Notes: generated by a model not told the origin, from the sequence alone. A DNA stretch of 64,000 bases from Gemmatimonadaceae bacterium (GCA_030647905.1 JAUSJA010000026.1:434001-498000); one strand, 5' to 3'; positions 24,842 to 33,906 are shown, numbered from the stretch's first letter. Numbers and translations: made by a program.

Positions 24842-25780
24842 TTATCCGATAGCGAGCCGGTTGATCACCCCGCGGGATCCGGGCACCGAGTCCAGTGCCC
24901 GGATGACGTCCTGCGCATCGGCCGGGGACGCTAGTGTGCCTTCGGCGCGGACCCAGTCGTTGTCAATGACGAGAGTGATTCCTTTGGCCGAAGGTGTTTC
25001 GGACCGCAGTGCGGCAACCGCGGTGCGCGCGAGCTCGACTGGCGTTCGATGTGCCTTGGCGGGCCAAAGTGTGTCGAGCTGCTGAACGATCGCCGTGACT
25101 CCGCCGATTCCTCCAATGGCTTTCTCGAGCGATCGCTTCTGCGCCGCCGACTCCGCCAAGCCCGTGAGAATCACCACGCCATCGCTGGCGGTGATGTTGA
25201 CGAGATGCGAATTGGCGCCAAGGATATCGGCCGCCACGGCGGCCACTCGCCGGTGAAGGAGCACATCGGCTTCAGGAGTCGTCGTGTCCACCATATGTTC
25301 CGCCGTCGGCTCCTGGATGCTGCCTCCCTCCGGCTCCGCACCGCGGCCCGACATCTTCGAGACGTTGATGCGAAAGGGCTGCGTGCGGAACGGAACTGGA
25401 TCGCTCTCAGTGAGCGTTCCGGGCGACAGCCGGCGAAGGACACTCATGGCGTGATCGTACGTCGTGTCCAGCTCGTCCTCGCCGCGCTCAAGCAGATAAA
25501 AGGAGCCATGCACGACTACGCTCTGCCAGCTGAAGAGTCCGGAATACTCATCCACCTCGAACGCCACGGAGCGATTTCGCAACAGCGTCAGGAGTTTTTC
25601 GCCAGGCGACGTGCGGCCGTAGATCCATCCGTCGGAAAAGACAAAGTGCACCGGCACGATCTCCACTCGATCGTGCAGCGCGAATGCAAGCCTTCCGACA
25701 ACGTGTCTTTTGAGCAGCTTCTCGCACTGCACGCTGTCGAGGGTGTGGAACTGGGGGATCGGCGGATTCTGGCGGGCCAT
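24842..25780 (-). CDS. Fusion of PPOX-like FMN-binding domain with two BON domains
   Basis: Residues 1 to about 150 are a PPOX split barrel closely resembling the protein at 12566-13033 (VGRLAFALHDRVEIVPVHFV, FSDGWIYGRTSPGEKLLTL, AFEVDEYSGLFSWQSVVVHG). After a linker, about residues 170-235 form one BON domain (VNITASDGVVILTGLAES) and 240-312 a second (ITLVIDNDWVRAEGTL). Both parent types exist as separate genes in the same island. GAAGAGA precedes ATG 25780. It is divergent from the DUF2231-like gene, with a strong copy of the recurrent motif between. It likely couples a flavin or heme domain to a membrane or ligand-binding BON module. Confidence 0.85.
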   Translation of the reverse strand: MARQNPPIPQFHTLDSVQCEKLLKRHVVGRLAFALHDRVEIVPVHFVFSDGWIYGRTSPGEKLLTLLRNRSVAFEVDEYSGLFSWQSVVVHGSFYLLERGEDELDTTYDHAMSVLRRLSPGTLTESDPVPFRTQPFRINVSKMSGRGAEPEGGSIQEPTAEHMVDTTTPEADVLLHRRVAAVAADILGANSHLVNITASDGVVILTGLAESAAQKRSLEKAIGGIGGVTAIVQQLDTLWPAKAHRTPVELARTAVAALRSETPSAKGITLVIDNDWVRAEGTLASPADAQDVIRALDSVPGSRGVINRLAIG

Positions 25781-25869
25781 TGGTCTCTTCGTCTCCGATT
25801 GAACTGCAGTCGCTGAAATATCTCATGGATCGTGCCTCCGGATAGTCCGGCTTTCCGCTACGCTCCACA

Positions 25870-25910
25870 GGGAAGCCGCGTACGCCGAAACGGGCAGGCG
25901 CCGACTGACT
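25870..25910 (+). promoter_or_regulatory. Recurrent motif copy in the divergent PPOX-BON / DUF2231-like control region
   Basis: GGGAAGCCGCGTACGCCGAA begins at 25870 and CGACTGACTG follows at 25902-25911, the same two-part order and spacing as at 21731-21770. It lies about 94 nt before the start at 25975 and about 90-100 nt from the divergent start at 25780. Confidence 0.55.
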
Positions 25911-25974
25911 GCGTCGGCCTCATGCGCTACCTTCACAGGCGGCCATGTGTCCTCCATCCATTGAGGAACCTCAA

Positions 25975-26457
25975 ATGTCATTCACCCATCTGCACCTTCT
26001 TCTCAACCACTTTCCGGTAATCGGAGCGATCATAGGTGTCGTCCTGCTGGGGATCGCTGTGCTTCGCCGAAGCAGCGAGCTCGGCAAGGTGTCTTTTGGA
26101 CTGCTCGCTGCGCTGGGAGTGATCTCGATTATCGTGTATTTCACGGGCGAGCCCGCCCAGGATTCCATCGAAAAGCTGCCGGGCTTCTCCAAGTCCATCA
26201 CCGAGGAGCACGAGGAATTCGCGCTTGTAGCGACGATCGGTCTCGCCGTGATAGGGGCGTTTACGCTTTCCGCGCTTGCTGTATTCCGTCGCAAGCCCTT
26301 CCCTCGCTGGCTGACGATCACCGGCCTGGTCCTCGCTATCGGAGCGAGCGGACTGATGGGTTATACGGCGCTGCTTGGCGGGCAGGTCAGGCACACGGAA
26401 ATTCGCTCAGGCGTGACGCAGCCGTCTGCACCTGATGCTCGTGACAGCGACAACTAG
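25975..26457 (+). CDS. DUF2231-like four-helix membrane protein
   Basis: A 160-residue integral membrane protein with four helices (about residues 8-28, 37-57, 82-104, 112-135). The N-terminal HLHLLLNHFPVIGAIIGVV resembles the HPxLVHFP opening of DUF2231 proteins, whose histidines could bind heme or metal; function is unknown. The start at ATG 25975 follows TTGAGGAAC. It sits at the right end of the stress island, behind the shared control region, and is followed by a terminator, so it is probably monocistronic. Confidence 0.75.
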   Translation: MSFTHLHLLLNHFPVIGAIIGVVLLGIAVLRRSSELGKVSFGLLAALGVISIIVYFTGEPAQDSIEKLPGFSKSITEEHEEFALVATIGLAVIGAFTLSALAVFRRKPFPRWLTITGLVLAIGASGLMGYTALLGGQVRHTEIRSGVTQPSAPDARDSDN

Positions 26458-26486
26458 CGACCAGCCTTGTTGCTGCGCCATAAGAA

Positions 26487-26516
26487 AGGCCGGAGCTCGT
26501 TGCTCCGGCCTCTTTG
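26487..26516 (+). terminator. Rho-independent terminator after the DUF2231-like gene
   Basis: AGGCCGGAGC (26487-26496) pairs perfectly with GCTCCGGCCT (26502-26511) around TCGTT, followed by CTTTGT. It marks the right boundary of the USP/nos island. Confidence 0.85.
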
Positions 26517-26638
26517 TGCGAGCGTTCCGCTGAAGGAACTACACCGCGTCCGAAAGACTGGCAGTTATCAGGCGATGCTTTCAGCAGGGTGGAGGCGTAG
26601 GTTACGGCATTGGGTCGGGTTCGCTAACCAGAGTGGCC

Positions 26639-27667
26639 ATGGCGTTACAGTCAGTTACCGCGAAAATACATAGCTCATCCAGGGAAGAACTGCTGGAAGC
26701 AGCCGCGCGACTCCGCACCGAAGTGGCGAAGCGGATCGTCGGTCAGGAGACCGTGATCGAGGAGATTCTCATGGCCTGCCTCGCCGGCGGCCATGCGCTG
26801 CTCGTCGGAGTACCCGGTCTCGCGAAGACTCTGATGATCCGCAGCGTGAGCGAAGCGATGGATCTCGCTTTCCGCCGCATCCAGTTCACTCCGGATCTCG
26901 TGCCGAGCGACATCACCGGCACGGAGATCATGGAAGAGGACACGGCGACGGGTAGCCGCTCGTTCCGCTTCGTGAAGGGACCGATTTTCGCCAACATCGT
27001 TCTCGCCGACGAGATCAATCGCGCGCCGCCGCGGACGCAGGCCGCCCTGCTCGAAGCGATGCAGGAGCACCGCGTCACCGCCGCGGGCGAAACGATGCCG
27101 CTGCCCGAGCCGTTCTTCGTGCTCGCGACGCAGAATCCGATCGAGCAGGAGGGAACGTACCCGCTGCCAGAGGCGCAGCTTGACCGCTTTCTGTTCGACG
27201 TGCGCGTCGGATATCCGGACGAGGACGCGGAGGTCGGAATTCTTCGCTCGACGACAGGCGCCGACTTCGAGCCGCTACGTCCCGTCATAGACGGACAGGA
27301 GACGAGAGCGCTGCAGCGCCTGGTTCGCGACATTCCCGCCTCCGAGCTGGCGCTGAGGTTCGCGGCGCGACTCGCGCGGGCGACGCGTCCGGCGGAGAGC
27401 GACGCGTCGGAAATGGTGAAGAAGTACGTGAGATGGGGTGCAGGCCCGCGCGCGGGACAGGCGCTCATACTCGGCGCCAAGGCACATGCACTCCTCGCCG
27501 GCAGATTTGCCGTGTCACCCGCAGATATCGTGCGCGTGGCCAGGCCGGTGCTACGGCACAGAGTCCTGCTCAACTTCGCGGCGGAAGCGAAAGGGATCAC
27601 CGTGGAGCAGCTCATTGACGGACTGCTCGAGGACGTGAAGCCGCCGAAGAGCGACATCAAGCTCTAG
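26639..27667 (+). CDS. MoxR-family AAA+ ATPase
   Basis: A cytosolic AAA+ chaperone of the MoxR group: Walker A GVPGLAKT, Walker B IVLADEINRAPPRTQAALLE, sensor FVLATQNPIEQEGTYPLPEA and the C-terminal AAA lid. MoxR proteins act with von Willebrand factor A proteins to mature or activate partner complexes, and such genes (DUF58, BatA-like) follow directly. ATG 26639 or the in-frame GTG 26633 could be the start; neither has a strong ribosome site. This begins a six-gene run with very short gaps or overlaps. Confidence 0.95.
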   Translation: MALQSVTAKIHSSSREELLEAAARLRTEVAKRIVGQETVIEEILMACLAGGHALLVGVPGLAKTLMIRSVSEAMDLAFRRIQFTPDLVPSDITGTEIMEEDTATGSRSFRFVKGPIFANIVLADEINRAPPRTQAALLEAMQEHRVTAAGETMPLPEPFFVLATQNPIEQEGTYPLPEAQLDRFLFDVRVGYPDEDAEVGILRSTTGADFEPLRPVIDGQETRALQRLVRDIPASELALRFAARLARATRPAESDASEMVKKYVRWGAGPRAGQALILGAKAHALLAGRFAVSPADIVRVARPVLRHRVLLNFAAEAKGITVEQLIDGLLEDVKPPKSDIKL

Positions 27668-27673
27668 GGTACG

Positions 27674-28600
27674 ATGGCTCGCCGGAGGGATGAGGGAGGC
27701 GACACCGCGACCGTGCGCAACGCACCGACGGATTTTGCAGCGCTACTCGATTCGGTGCGCGGCATTCACTGGCCGGCGAGATCGGCGGTGCGGGGAGGCA
27801 TCCCCGGCGCGCACACGTCGCGCATGCGCGGCACATCCGTCGAATTCACCGAATATCGCCCCTACCGCCAGGGTGATGATCTCGGCAGGATCGACTGGAA
27901 ACTCTTCGCGCGAAGCGACCGCGCATACATCAGACTGTCGAACGATCGCGCGATTCTTCCGACGACGATCGTTCTCGATGCCAGCGCATCAATGACGTTT
28001 CCGGTGGAGACTGCAGGCAAGTGGCGGCTTGCCGCGCAAATCGCCGTCGGCCTCGCCGCCGTGGCGCGCAGCTCGGCCGATCCGGTCGGCCTGGTAATCG
28101 CGCGCGAGGGCCGCGCAATTCAGCTCCGGCCGCGGACGCGACAGGGAGTGATCCACGAGATGATCCGCGCGATCACCGACATCGAGCCGGGCGGCCGCGA
28201 GCCAGTCTCGCCTGCTCTCACGTCAGCGGTGCGCGTGAGCGGGCGCGTGGTGCTCGTCACCGACTTTCTCGGAGATGCAGATGACCTGCTGAGCAATGCT
28301 GCACGCGCAATGGTCGGTTCGCGCGAGGTGCACGCGATTCATATCGTGGCGCCTGAAGAGATTGACCCGCCGCGCGAAACGTTGCTGGTCTCGGATCCGG
28401 AGGCACCTGAGGTCCGGCGGCCACTCACCGGAGACGCGCGCGATGCGTATCTCGCGGCGTACACGACGTGGCGGGACAGAATCGCGCACGGCTGGAGCGA
28501 TGCAGGCATCGCGTACACGATGGCTGTCGTGGGCGCCGAGGCGCCCGATCACCTGGTGCGGCGGATAACGGCGCCGCGCGGAGTGGCGGCAGCAGTATGA
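27674..28600 (+). CDS. DUF58 domain protein
   Basis: The 308-residue protein has the DUF58 signature FTEYRPYRQGDDLGRIDWKL (near residues 58-77) followed by a von Willebrand A-like fold whose metal site begins TIVLDASASMTF and ends RVVLVTDFLGDADDL. It has no membrane segment. DUF58 proteins are standard partners of MoxR ATPases in Bat-like operons. It starts 6 nt after the moxR stop and overlaps the BatA-like gene by 4 nt (ATGA). Confidence 0.93.
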   Translation: MARRRDEGGDTATVRNAPTDFAALLDSVRGIHWPARSAVRGGIPGAHTSRMRGTSVEFTEYRPYRQGDDLGRIDWKLFARSDRAYIRLSNDRAILPTTIVLDASASMTFPVETAGKWRLAAQIAVGLAAVARSSADPVGLVIAREGRAIQLRPRTRQGVIHEMIRAITDIEPGGREPVSPALTSAVRVSGRVVLVTDFLGDADDLLSNAARAMVGSREVHAIHIVAPEEIDPPRETLLVSDPEAPEVRRPLTGDARDAYLAAYTTWRDRIAHGWSDAGIAYTMAVVGAEAPDHLVRRITAPRGVAAAV

Positions 28601-29931
28601 GCTTTCTCGCGCCCGGATTCTTCCTCGCATCGCTCGTCGTCGTCGCCGCGGTCGTCGCGCTGCACTTCATCGTCACGCGACAGCCGCGCGCCGGAGTGCT
28701 CCCGACCGCGCGATTCGTGCCCGACCTTCCGGCGATGGCGACCGCGCGGGCGACGCGTCCGTCGGATATTCCATTGATGCTGCTTCGAGTGCTGCTTATC
28801 CTGGCGGCTGGTGCAGGGCTCGCGCGTCCCGTGATCAAGCCGTCGCGCGGCGCGGATGCACGCGTGATCCTGGTGGACATATCGCGCGCTGTGCGCGATG
28901 CGTCGGCGATGCGCGACAGCGCGCAGAGCGTGTATCGTGATCGCGATGTGGTGATCGTGTTCGACTCCTCCGCGCGCTCGATGAGTGGAAGCATTGCGGA
29001 CTCACTCGCCTCGCTCACGTCGTCGCGTCGGAGGGGCAATCTCTCCGGCGCTCTGATAGCTGCCTTGCGTGCGGGCAGCTCGATGCGCGAGCGGGCCGAC
29101 AGCCTGGAGCTGGTCATCGTCTCGCCGCTCGCTGCCGACGAAATGGATGCCGCTACGGACAGTATCAGGACGCTCTGGCCGGGCGGGGCACGCATTGTTC
29201 AGGTGGGCGCGCCTCGTGACAGCGGCTCGGTGTTGCCTCCTCCTGAAATTCGCGCGGTCGCCGGTGACCCGATGCAGGTGACGGTGTCGCTGGTGCGGTC
29301 CGTACCCGGGACATCGGCGCTCATCGTTCGCGGTCCCGCGACGGCGCAGAACTCACAGGCCATCGTGAGCGCCGGCCGCGCGTATGTCGAATGGGCCGCG
29401 ACGACACGGCCGCGTGGTACAGCGCAACGCGCGGCTCGCGACACGGTCGGCGGTGTGCTCGCGGACACAGCGCTCATCGTGGCCGGATTCGAGCGCAGAT
29501 GGACGTTTGCTACGGACTCCATCCGCGGCGGGCACGTCGTCGCGAGATGGATCGACGGCGAGCCCGCGGCGATGGAGTGGCCGGCGGGCGACGGTTGCAT
29601 TCGCTCCGTCGCGATACCCGTAGCTTCGGCAGGCGATTTTGCGATCGGACACGACTTCGTGCGATTCGTTGCGGCGCTCTCGGGCCCATGCATCGGTCGG
29701 GTCGCGGCTCCGACAATACCCGCGTCAGTCATCATGTCGCTGGCGGGCAGTGGAGGTCTTGCTCCTCGTGAGGCATTTCGCGCATACGACGATGTACGCT
29801 CGCCGCTCGCGCCCTGGCTCCTCGGTCTGGCGCTCGCTGCCGCACTTGGCGAGCTGATCGTAAGGCGGAGAGACAACGTGACGACGGTAACTGCGCGATC
29901 CGCGGCGGCCCCCATCACATCGGCATCATGA
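28597..29931 (+). CDS. BatA-like membrane protein with degenerate vWA region
   Basis: About 444 residues. Two N-terminal transmembrane helices (residues 5-25 and 58-78) fit the BatA/aerotolerance N-terminal domain. A soluble domain then begins ARVILVDISRAVRDA, where the vWA DxSxS metal site has decayed to DISRA. A final helix (PWLLGLALAAALGELIV) lies near the C-terminus followed by a short basic tail. The position after MoxR and DUF58 supports the assignment. The start ATG 28597 overlaps the upstream stop, and the stop overlaps the next start. Confidence 0.82.
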   Translation: MSFLAPGFFLASLVVVAAVVALHFIVTRQPRAGVLPTARFVPDLPAMATARATRPSDIPLMLLRVLLILAAGAGLARPVIKPSRGADARVILVDISRAVRDASAMRDSAQSVYRDRDVVIVFDSSARSMSGSIADSLASLTSSRRRGNLSGALIAALRAGSSMRERADSLELVIVSPLAADEMDAATDSIRTLWPGGARIVQVGAPRDSGSVLPPPEIRAVAGDPMQVTVSLVRSVPGTSALIVRGPATAQNSQAIVSAGRAYVEWAATTRPRGTAQRAARDTVGGVLADTALIVAGFERRWTFATDSIRGGHVVARWIDGEPAAMEWPAGDGCIRSVAIPVASAGDFAIGHDFVRFVAALSGPCIGRVAAPTIPASVIMSLAGSGGLAPREAFRAYDDVRSPLAPWLLGLALAAALGELIVRRRDNVTTVTARSAAAPITSAS

Positions 29932-31910
29932 CTGCCGCGCAACGAGTCCGGCGAACGCAGCAAATACTCAGCGCCGGCGCGGTCATGTACGCGTTGGCGT
30001 GGGGGATCGCCGCCGCTCTTGGAATTCTCGCCGCGATCTCATTCGCGATGCTCGTCGTGCCGGATTTTGGACGCAGAACGGAATGGCATGCCGGGACAGC
30101 ACTGATTGCCGGCATTGCCGTGACCGCGGTGTTGCTGTGGCGGGTTCGGCAACTCGTTTCTTTCGGTCGCGTCGCTCTCTGGATCGAGGAGCGCGTACCC
30201 GCGCTCCAGTACTCTCTGGTCACCGCGATCGAGGGAGATTATCCGGGTTTCTCCGGAAGTCTCGAATCAACTGTCGAGAAACAGGACATCGGTCAGGTCA
30301 CTTTCGCCGCGCTCCGGCGAACTCTTCTTCCCGCGCTCACCGCGGTCGGGATCGGCGCCCTGCTACTACATGTATCCCCGTCAGCCGTCTTCGGAGGCGG
30401 TGGCCTCTTCCACGGACTTGGCGACACCCGGGCCGGAGCTGTGGCTCTCGCCGGGAGCCGGCTCGACAAGCTCGGCGTTCGGGTAACACCTCCCGCCTAT
30501 ACCGGTGAACGGCCGAAGGATCTCGACGATCCATCGTCGGTCACCGCGCTCCCCGGCAGCAGGATTCTGGTGAACGGTGACGGAGCATCGACGGGGATCA
30601 CTGGATCCATCGGTAACTCGCCGATCACAGTCGCGGGCAGTGAAGCAGGATGGTCGGCGTCGCTGGTCATGCCGGCCATGCCGGCTGCGCTGACGTTCCG
30701 AGACAGGAGCTACGACCGAATCATCGTGCTCGACCCGCGTACGGACAATCCGCCGAAGATCGTGCTCACCTCGCCGGTACGAGACACGACACTTCGCGTG
30801 GCGCAGCTTGTGGTTCATCTCAACGCCACGGCTACCGACGACATCGGCTTGGGCGCCGGATACTTTGAGTATCTGATCACGACCGGCTCAGGCGAGGTCT
30901 TCAACGCGCGCACACTAAGCACTCCAATAGTGCGCTTCGGCGGCTCACGCAGCGGCTCGATGACCGCGACTCTCAATCTCGCGTCGCTGAAGCTTGGTGA
31001 GGGTGATGTCGTGTCAATTCGCGCGATCGCAGAGGATGGAAACACACTCAGCGGAGCTGGGCTCGCCACTTCGGACACCCGGACGATCAGGATTGCGCGG
31101 GCCAGCGAGTATGATTCCCTGGCGGTCGACGCCGCTGCCCCGCTTCCGATCGACAGCTCGGCGATGAGTCAGCGGATGCTCATCGCCATGACAGAAAAAC
31201 TTGTCCGCGAGCAAACCGCGATCACGCGTCAAGAGCTCGTAAAGCGCTCCACGGAGATCGGTGACCTGGAAGACCGGATCCGTAAAAGAGTCCACGAGAT
31301 TCTTTTTGAGACGGAGGACCGCTTTGGTAAGGAGCAACCTGGAGAGCCGCTTCCGAGCATCGAGGAGATGGAGCCTGCCGACGATGTGACCGAGGCCAAG
31401 AATCCCGATCTTTCCGACGCCTTCAGCGCCCTCTGGCAGGCAGTCCGCTCGCTGCAGATCGCCGAGCCGGGGCCGGCACTTCCGCCGATGCGCGTGGCGC
31501 TCAGGGCGCTCGATCGGGCGCGTCTCGCCAATCGCCTGTATCTGAGGGGAACGCCGCCGAAGGTGATCGTGGATCTCTCTCGCGTGCGGATGACGGGAAA
31601 GGAAAAAGGATCGGGCAGCACGAGAGCTCCGCGTCCGGCCACCGACTCGGCACAGCTCCAGCTCGAGCGCCGGTTGAGCGATGCGATCGAGCTCATTCCG
31701 CGCCAGCCGGCGAGCGCGATCCGCGCGTTCACGCTGCTGCAGGTAGATGCTCTGTCCGTGTCACCGTCGTTCGCCGCCGCGCTCAGCGAGACGATAGACG
31801 CGTTCAGGAAGGGACGCGATGCAACCCTGCCGCTGCTTCGCGCCCGGCGTGCATTGTCGGGAAATACGTCAGGTGTACCGGGGCTTCCATCGTGGTCGGG
31901 CGGATGGTGA
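29928..31910 (+). CDS. DUF4175-like membrane protein
   Basis: A 660-residue protein with two N-terminal helices (about residues 14-40 and 55-72), a third near 128-145, then a long soluble region. Short Ig-like beta segments are visible (VTPPAYTGERPKDLDDPSSV, NPPKIVLTSPVRDTTLRVAQ, DDIGLGAGYFEYL), followed by a charged, helical C-terminal part (residues 420-600). This resembles DUF4175-type proteins in Bat-like operons. The role is unknown; the layout suggests an inner-membrane protein with a large periplasmic domain. ATGA overlap with the previous gene. Confidence 0.75.
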   Translation: MTAAQRVRRTQQILSAGAVMYALAWGIAAALGILAAISFAMLVVPDFGRRTEWHAGTALIAGIAVTAVLLWRVRQLVSFGRVALWIEERVPALQYSLVTAIEGDYPGFSGSLESTVEKQDIGQVTFAALRRTLLPALTAVGIGALLLHVSPSAVFGGGGLFHGLGDTRAGAVALAGSRLDKLGVRVTPPAYTGERPKDLDDPSSVTALPGSRILVNGDGASTGITGSIGNSPITVAGSEAGWSASLVMPAMPAALTFRDRSYDRIIVLDPRTDNPPKIVLTSPVRDTTLRVAQLVVHLNATATDDIGLGAGYFEYLITTGSGEVFNARTLSTPIVRFGGSRSGSMTATLNLASLKLGEGDVVSIRAIAEDGNTLSGAGLATSDTRTIRIARASEYDSLAVDAAAPLPIDSSAMSQRMLIAMTEKLVREQTAITRQELVKRSTEIGDLEDRIRKRVHEILFETEDRFGKEQPGEPLPSIEEMEPADDVTEAKNPDLSDAFSALWQAVRSLQIAEPGPALPPMRVALRALDRARLANRLYLRGTPPKVIVDLSRVRMTGKEKGSGSTRAPRPATDSAQLQLERRLSDAIELIPRQPASAIRAFTLLQVDALSVSPSFAAALSETIDAFRKGRDATLPLLRARRALSGNTSGVPGLPSWSGGW

Positions 31911-32518
31911 GCGAGTTCGTCTTCTGCACCGGCAGATATGCATCGGGGGACTGGGACAGCGCACCGACGCTTCCGGCGAATCTCATAGACTCCGTCGCGC
32001 GATACACCGAGATCGCGACCGCGCCGACGGGCGTGATCGTGCCGCTGTCATCGGAGCGGATACTCAACTACCCGCTCGTGTACCTCACCGGCCATCTGCC
32101 TTTCCGGTTCACTGAAGCGGAGCGTCGCAACGCGCGCCGCCTGGTGGATCGCGGCGGGATGATCTTCGTGGACGACCACAACCACGACATTGGCGGAGTG
32201 TTCCACAAGACGGCCATCGAGGAGATCACACGCTCGTTCGGCGTGCCGATCGATCTGCCGAACACGCATCCGCTCTATTCCGCGTTCTTCAAGTTCGACG
32301 ACGGTCCGCCGGCCACGAGTCACGAGCTCAACGGCTGGGGCGACAATCTCGTCCACAAGAACCTCAAGGCGGTGCTGCGCGGCGACCGCATCGCCGTGCT
32401 GTACAGCAACAAGGACTATAGCTCGGAGTGGAACTACCACCCCGACAACAAGCGGTTCTCGGCCGTGGACAACACGCGCTTCGGCGTGAACATCATCGTG
32501 TATGCGCTCACGCGCTGA
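31904..32518 (+). CDS. DUF4159-family protein
   Basis: About 204 residues, without signal peptide. The family pattern is clear: YPLVYLTGHLPFRFTEAE, ARRLVDRGGMIFVDDHN, HPLYSAFFKFDDGPP and a C-terminal GVNIIVYALTR. DUF4159 adopts a glutamine-amidotransferase-like fold and appears next to MoxR/BatA genes; activity is unknown. The junction reads ATGGTGA, so either ATG 31904 or GTG 31907 gives an overlap with the preceding stop. It overlaps the next gene by 17 nt. Confidence 0.85.
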   Translation: MVSEFVFCTGRYASGDWDSAPTLPANLIDSVARYTEIATAPTGVIVPLSSERILNYPLVYLTGHLPFRFTEAERRNARRLVDRGGMIFVDDHNHDIGGVFHKTAIEEITRSFGVPIDLPNTHPLYSAFFKFDDGPPATSHELNGWGDNLVHKNLKAVLRGDRIAVLYSNKDYSSEWNYHPDNKRFSAVDNTRFGVNIIVYALTR

Positions 32519-33797
32519 GATCCGAGGAACGTTCGAAGGCATTCTTCGCGCCGCGAGCATCGTGCTGCTCGCATGGATGCTCTGGCTCTCACTTGACCGT
32601 GGTCGTTCCGAACGGTTCGTGACGGCGCATTCTGCGAGCCTGGGTGCCGCGCTGCGCGAGTGGTCGTCCGAGGGCAAGGCGCCGGATCGCATCAGGGCGC
32701 AGCTTGACAGCACTCCGTCGCCGCGGCAGCGCGACTGGCTTGCCGCGCTCGGCGCAGCGGGAAGCAGGACGACATGGAGCGGTGATCTTCCCGCCATCGG
32801 GATCAGCGTACAGCCCGTCGCTTCCCCGCGGGGAGGCGTTATCGTTCTGGCGGCGGCGCCGCGCGGCGCGGCAGTCCGCGTCGCGGATGACGTCGGGCCG
32901 ATGGATACTATGGAAGCTAGCGGAGGCGGTGCGCGATTCGTCGTGCCGTCAGCGAACGGATCCATCAGTGCAAGAGTGGGGGGGGCGACGGCGCGCGCTT
33001 CGCTGCCTGACAACGTCGTGTTGCGAAGGGTGCTGGTGCTCGGGAGCGCTGGCTGGGAATCGAAGTTCGTCGTCGCCGCGCTGGAAGAGGACGGCTGGAA
33101 AGTGGACGCAGAGATGCCGGTAGCGCCTGGAGTGAGCGTCAGACAGGGCTCGATCGGACCGATTGACACTGCGCGTTACTCGGCCGTGATCGCGCTCGAC
33201 GCCGCGGTCGCGCCGTATGCTATGGAGATCGCGCGATACGTGAGCTCCGGCGGCGGTCTGATTCTCTCCGCATCAGCGGCCTCGATGGAAGCGTTCGGTT
33301 CGATCCGTGCCGGCGTTCCCGGGAGGGTGGATGCCGGGGCGATCGTCGCTTCGGAGCCGGGTGCGACGACGCTGCGCTCACTCGCGCTGCTTCCCGTCGT
33401 CTCGCTCAAGGCCGACGCGATCGCGCTGGATCGCCGAGGCGGTCTGGTTTCCGCCGCGGCGCGAAGGCACGTCGCCGGCCGCGTGCTGCAACAAGGTTAC
33501 GTAGATACTTGGCGATGGAGAATGGGCGGAGGCGATGCGTCGCTTGCCGAGCACCGCGCGTGGTGGACCAGGTCCGTCGCCAGTGTGGCCTACGCGCCAC
33601 GGATGCGCGCAGCCGGTCGGGCGGAAGACGACGCTCCAGTAGCCCGGCTCGTCGCGGCGCTCGGTCCCCCGTCTCAGGGCGTGGCGCCCGGTCTGGTTTC
33701 GGCGGCGGGGTCGGTCTCATTATCGTTGTTGTTCGTGCTCCTGTCGTTCTGCCTGCTAACCGAGTGGGCGTCGCGCCGGCTGAGAGGATCACGATAG
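32502..33797 (+). CDS. Membrane-anchored protein with GATase1-like fold, unknown function
   Basis: The 431-residue protein has one N-terminal helix (residues 16-32) and one C-terminal helix (about 403-422), suggesting both ends are anchored in the inner membrane with the middle exported. The central part has the rhythm of a class-I amidotransferase-like domain (VLVLGSAGWESKFVVAALEE, YSAVIALDAAV, IARYVSSGGGLILSASA) but no catalytic Cys is visible, so enzymatic activity is unlikely. It ends the MoxR/Bat-like operon and overlaps the DUF4159 gene. Confidence 0.72.
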   Translation: MRSRAEIRGTFEGILRAASIVLLAWMLWLSLDRGRSERFVTAHSASLGAALREWSSEGKAPDRIRAQLDSTPSPRQRDWLAALGAAGSRTTWSGDLPAIGISVQPVASPRGGVIVLAAAPRGAAVRVADDVGPMDTMEASGGGARFVVPSANGSISARVGGATARASLPDNVVLRRVLVLGSAGWESKFVVAALEEDGWKVDAEMPVAPGVSVRQGSIGPIDTARYSAVIALDAAVAPYAMEIARYVSSGGGLILSASAASMEAFGSIRAGVPGRVDAGAIVASEPGATTLRSLALLPVVSLKADAIALDRRGGLVSAAARRHVAGRVLQQGYVDTWRWRMGGGDASLAEHRAWWTRSVASVAYAPRMRAAGRAEDDAPVARLVAALGPPSQGVAPGLVSAAGSVSLSLLFVLLSFCLLTEWASRRLRGSR

Positions 33798-33906
33798 GCA
33801 GCGATAATCCCTGTTGTGGAGAGCGCTGATGGACATTTTGTACGGCTACCTGAGCAAGCGGATGCACCTCGCGCGTCCAACAGCAGAACCTTCAAACGAG
33901 CTCAAC

